NCBI GenBank assembly: GCA_964017065.1
Contig: OZ024783.1
Coordinates: 17,707,752-17,771,751, forward strand
Reading direction: 5' to 3'
Length of the DNA stretch: 64,000 nt
Source: Haliclona indistincta
Lineage: Eukaryota; Porifera; Demospongiae; Haplosclerida; Chalinidae
How positions within the stretch are numbered: position 1 is the stretch's first letter; the number at the start of each line of letters is the position of its first letter. Position numbers and translations under genes: made by a program. The notes under the pieces were generated by a model. It ran no database searches. It saw nothing but the letters and a program-made list of their open reading frames with translations, and had not been told where the DNA came from. Shown piece by piece: positions 60,310-64,000 of the stretch.

Positions 60310-62561
60310 TCACAAAGGGTCTACAATTAAGGCTGATTGAATTGGTTGTGTCGCTTCACGTAGATCCCTTTCGTAAATCAATAATTCCTTCTTGTCTGTT
60401 ACGTCGAACACTAGTCCACTGGAAGTTCGAACATAGTTATCACGATGCATAGCATCAAGCTGATCTTCTTGAGGCAATCTTGGCTGCAGTTTGTAAGAAA
60501 CCCAGAAGCAATATGCGCCGTACGCTATTCTCAAAACAATATCAACTAGCACTGAGGTGAGATTGACGTATTCAAATGGATAGGCCTCGTTGTCGGACAA
60601 CACAATTTGGAGGGGAGAGAAGGAGTAGAGAAGACCAAGGCAATTGATGAGCATAATGAAGTTCGAGCACCCGATACGGAAGAAGTCATACTGTATGTTC
60701 ATGTCTCGCCTCAAATTCAGACCAAACAGGTATCCACAAAGAACAATACCTACATGTATAAAAAGTTCATAGAGTCAGGGATTATTAACACTACGTAACT
60801 GGGATTGGCAACGAGCAATAAAATTTAATTATGCATAATTGCATGCTAGCCAAAAGTCTGCACAAGGCCCCGCCCACCAGCATGTTGCCCATTTCTTCGT
60901 TGTTTAATTCATTGTAGATCAACATAGAGAGAATACAACAAAGAAAACAACAACAAAGAACATTATTTTGTATAGTGTATATCTTCGTCTCTCTCAGACA
61001 ATCCTGCCGATGGAGAATCTTCCAGTGACCGGTTCTATCACTATGAAAATAATCATGTTTAGAAAGTCTGAATGCAAATTAAACTTCGTGTATCGCAACA
61101 CACATGACCCAGAACGAGCACCAAACACTATAATAGTAGCCTGCTAGTGACTGTAACAACACACTAGTATCCACTTGAGCCCACTTTCACAACAGAGCGT
61201 TCTCTCGAGGCAGCAACATCTTCTTGACTTCTCTTCTACCGGGCACTTCCGGCGCAACACAGATACAGTGGAGCCCCTCTAAGGCAGACACCGTATTGGG
61301 GACAATATGTGGGTTATGCTGTTTGGGATTCGGTACAAGTGTCTAAGGTATTATAGAATGATGAGAGGTGTCTGCTAAGAGGGGTTCCACTGTAGCACGC
61401 AAGCAAAAAGTCAATACAGTGGCAATTGGCACACGACCCGTACAGCCAATCCCGGTTACGTATAGCATGTAATAATCTATGATAGAGTTCATCCCAGTTG
61501 GATTTTGTGCAATGCTATTTTATTTTTAGAGAAACCCCTTGCTTTCTATAGGGAATCCTAAAGTGTTTTGATAAGACATACTTTCCTAGTATAAACATTT
61601 TGACTGATCATTGTATAGTATAGTCTATAGTATAGATCATTGTATAGTCTATGCTATAGTAGGCAATACATGTAGTAGTAGTAGTAGGATGTTTGTTTAA
61701 TAATAATGAGCCACAAATATTTCAACACCTGTACTAGGCTAACCTTGTAGGATTATCTTTCCACCCTCCACAAGCCCTACTAATGGAAGAGAGACTGTTG
61801 TTATCGGTCCTAGAGATACCTCACGAAGACTCTATAACATATAAATTAATAGATGTAATAAATGACTTGGTATTGTGTCACAATCATAATGAATTCATTT
61901 TCTTCCATGCATGCCTGTGTCTTAGGAATTTCATTAAAGAAATTCATAGTAAACCGGTAGTAAACACTATGTTTGTTGTGGTAACTATGACAGCTATGTG
62001 TATACAAACCTGATAGACATACGTGAAATAAATAGAAAACACGACAGCCATGAAAATCGTCCCCAGACCCGTAAATGTTGAGCAGATAACACTCCTGCAG
62101 TTCCACCGATGTCCATTGTGAGATTGTGCACGCATGGAAAACAGTCTCTTGCCAAGTAAGAACACGCTACGCCCCTCAAAATACACTGAACAGCCCCAAA
62201 GAACAGTGGAGAAGTGTGTAAAGAGCTGAGCGTTGGATTCTGGCAGGATACTGCTGCTCATGCAGGTTCCAGCAACAGTTTCAAGAAGTTGCCCACCAAT
62301 AATGTCACCCTCAATGGACAAGCACCTCAGCACGGAACAGATCAAGAGCAATCCACCGGTAAGAAAGTCTAACCATAGTATTATCCTCGACAGCACGTTA
62401 GCCCATGATATAGCATGCAAGGAAGGTACCACTACTAAAAACCAGAACAGCACGATCAAGTCCTTGACTATTGTGTGATCCACGCCGTCGTAATAGAATG
62501 CAGGTGCCCGAGGGAGCTCATGATGGAAGAATGGAGTCGTACTTGCGTCGCAGGCAATCAT
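60310..62561 (-). CDS. Unrecognised seven-helix membrane protein, paralogue 2
   Basis: Exons 62010-62561, 61744-61831 and 60310-60749 join in phase to 359 residues, from ATG 62559-62561 to the stop at 60310. Gene structure is identical to the paralogue at 23028-24516: same intron positions, and a middle exon of 88 nt in both. About seven hydrophobic segments. Landmarks are HELPRAPAFYYDGVD near the start, WLDFLTGGLLLICSVLRC, SILPESNAQLFTHFSTVLWG, FEGRSVFLLGKRLFSMRAQ, SLREVSLG...VEGGK and IGCSNFIMLINCLGLLYS. The hydrophilic C-terminus, about 60 residues, differs most from the paralogue. A pogo-like MITE lies in intron 2. No known family is recognised. Conserved polar residues inside helices (Glu of FEG, Glu of VEGGK) would suit a transporter or receptor; this is inference. 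Confidence 0.82.
61266..61392. mobile_element. Pogo/Tigger-like MITE, 127 bp
   Basis: Ends CAGTGGAGCCCCTCTAAG and CTAAGAGGGGTTCCACTG are inverted and flanked by TA on each side. It lies in intron 2 of the seven-helix gene at 60310-62561. Confidence 0.88.
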
Positions 62562-62599
62562 TTTCAGCGACTTTAATGACTCACTCGATACCGACTGGA

Positions 62600-63330
62600 T
62601 CACTGAATGAACACGAAGGCGTGGTAAGCTTAAGTCTTCTTTTATTGATCAGCTGGTCTCGAAGTTTCACTCAAAGGTTATACACTCTCGTCGCGCGACC
62701 ATGTCGATCTAAGAGCCACATGTACAACTCGTTGCAAAAACCGGTTCTCCCCGGACACGGGGTAATTTCGGACACTCGGGTTCTGTTTTACTGCCATTCT
62801 TATTATAGCTATACCACGTTAGAGTAACAAACGCAGTACACGCTTGTTCTCCGTTGATAGTGACAATTATCGCTTTAGTCTTCCACCAGGCCTTGTATTA
62901 TGCATGTCACCCTGTTGTTGAGTTTTTAAGAGCCTCGTCGAACATCAATACAAGAGAAACAGCACTAACCCCATGAGTTATAGACTTGACTTAAATGTGA
63001 TACACATTTCCCTATTATACCCGTATCTGATCAGTCGACTCGATTCATAATTATTATGATGAATCAAATTCATACATCGGTTTCCATCAACACTGATAAG
63101 TGTACAGTCTCTATAATAGTATTCATAAATTGCCTTATTTTGTTAATTAATTTGAGCACATGCATGCAAGCCTCACTGCATGGGGTCTCCATGCATCACG
63201 CATGCAATATCAGTAGCCATAAAAATAATTTTTGATCAACCACAATAATTTTTTGGGGGGTTTTGTTATTTTTTTCTTTGTATATAGCAATTGTTTTGTA
63301 TTTTATTGTTACATCTAGTTAGTGCACACG
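62600..63330. other. Intergenic, no supportable gene
   Basis: The region upstream of paralogue 2 probably holds its promoter. Nothing else recognisable. Confidence 0.4.
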
Positions 63331-63418
63331 AGGGTGTCCTGCACCCTGGCTGTACGCCATCATGACTCAGCACTTTGCCCCACCACGAACTTCCTCCAGC
63401 CAGAAGGCGGCGAAGCAT
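63331..63418 (-). pseudogene. Truncated copy of S12 exon 1
   Basis: Starts at the ATG (63416-63418) and matches the first about 29 codons of the S12 gene at 22175-22418 with a few substitutions. Homology then stops abruptly. The conserved ribosomal domain is absent, so it cannot make S12. The frame remains open, so the duplication is fairly recent. Confidence 0.88.
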
Positions 63419-63715
63419 GTTGACGACGTCACGTGTTCCAGCTAATAATATTCATAACAATAAAAATTGTAATTTTTGTTATTCATGGTTGGGGAATTGC
63501 AAAGCAACACAACACGATGATTACAGAGCAAAATAAATAAATAAAAATATCAATTATTTTAGCAAGTAAAAAGGTAAAATAAGAGACAGAATACTTACAA
63601 AAAATATATTTTGCATTAAAAAATAATCAGTGGTTGTGAAATGCTCGAACTGCACATATGCACTCAAAACTAGCTAATAGCAGGCACATGGGTAAAGCAG
63701 CTGTCTTTAGGACAG
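63331..63715. repeat. Segmental duplication, copy 2
   Basis: Matches 22330-22735, including TTGACGACGTCACGTG and GGGTAAAGCAG.TGTCTTTA, with small indels. Confidence 0.85.
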
Positions 63716-63743
63716 TATTACTTTGCAAATTTTTATGTATTTT

Positions 63744-64000
63744 TTATTTTGACTTGGCGCAAGCCATCGGTAAGTCCTGGGCTTCCGAAGGCGTCAAGTA
63801 AAAAAGTTCTCTGTACAATTTTGTACAACAGTTGAATACGACATCATCTAGTTTGTATAGATAGCATAGCAGAGTAGTATCCTGTATACTGGAGGATTGA
63901 TCTTGCACTGGCTGTAGACTATGCGCCATGTAAAAGCAAGCTACTCCATACGCTATTCTTAAAATAATGTCGATCAGCATTGGCGCCAGTTGAACATATT
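63744..64000 (-). CDS. Seven-helix membrane protein, paralogue 3 (partial, runs off the window)
   Basis: Only the end of the last exon is in the window. The open frame enters at 64000 and encodes YVQLAPMLIDIILRIAYG, which aligns with YVNLTSVLVDIVLRIAYG of paralogue 2. The tail TKLYRELFYLTPSEAQDL aligns with TKLYSEIFYSIPIEESV of paralogue 1, so it is closer to paralogue 1 there. The stop is at 63744. The rest of the gene must lie beyond the right edge. Confidence 0.8.
   Translation of the reverse strand, partial: YVQLAPMLIDIILRIAYGVACFYMAHSLQPVQDQSSSIQDTTLLCYLYKLDDVVFNCCTKLYRELFYLTPSEAQDLPMACAKSK

Overview
The window is nuclear DNA of an animal. Genes are split by many short GT-AG introns, the DNA is AT-rich, and the space between genes is full of foldback elements, MITEs, minisatellites and CT/AG microsatellites. 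Supportable genes include a paired-type homeobox gene, an ankyrin/TRP cation channel, mitochondrial ribosomal protein S12, an alternative oxidase 3' end and several multi-pass membrane proteins. Short introns, a metazoan alternative oxidase and abundant DNA transposons together suggest an early-branching marine invertebrate, most like a demosponge. That placement is inference, not proof.

Layout. 1-3.4 kb: a possible membrane-protein exon and a paired-like homeobox gene (minus strand). 4.7-19.0 kb: one large TRP channel gene (minus strand) whose introns hold a SINE, foldback elements, a broken Ty3/gypsy-like LTR/gag relic, modular palindromes and an integrase-like pseudogene. 19.0-20.2 kb: fragments of DNA-binding genes (CXXC finger, THAP finger). 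21.7-22.4 kb: mitochondrial ribosomal protein S12. 23.0-24.5 kb: an unrecognised seven-helix membrane protein, whose paralogues lie at 60.3-62.6 kb and at 63.7 kb to the window end. 25.5-33 kb: a dense zone of long inverted repeats, including a Mutator-like element nested in a 1.9 kb foldback. 34-37 kb: microsatellite and three tandem-repeat arrays. 37.4-42.1 kb: an EnSpm/CACTA-type transposon with an apparently intact 959-residue transposase and a divergent accessory gene. 44.4-47.5 kb: an unidentified gene 3' end and a decayed dynein heavy-chain fragment. 48-53 kb: no gene I can support. 53.2-55.3 kb: the C-terminal exons of an alternative oxidase, interrupted by an 800 bp CT tract. 57.1-59.2 kb: a 74-bp minisatellite, a repeat module shared with 25.5 kb, and a GC-hairpin TIR element. 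60-64 kb: two more members of the seven-helix family and a truncated duplicate of the S12 first exon.

The genes are ordinary animal housekeeping, sensory and developmental genes, not a pathway or operon. The most distinctive signals are the dispersed seven-helix family with a partial S12 duplication, the block-structured palindromes with a shared GC core, and several insertions whose empty target site can be read in a second copy within the same window. Exon joins were checked by reading frame and intron phase by eye; no database search was possible.
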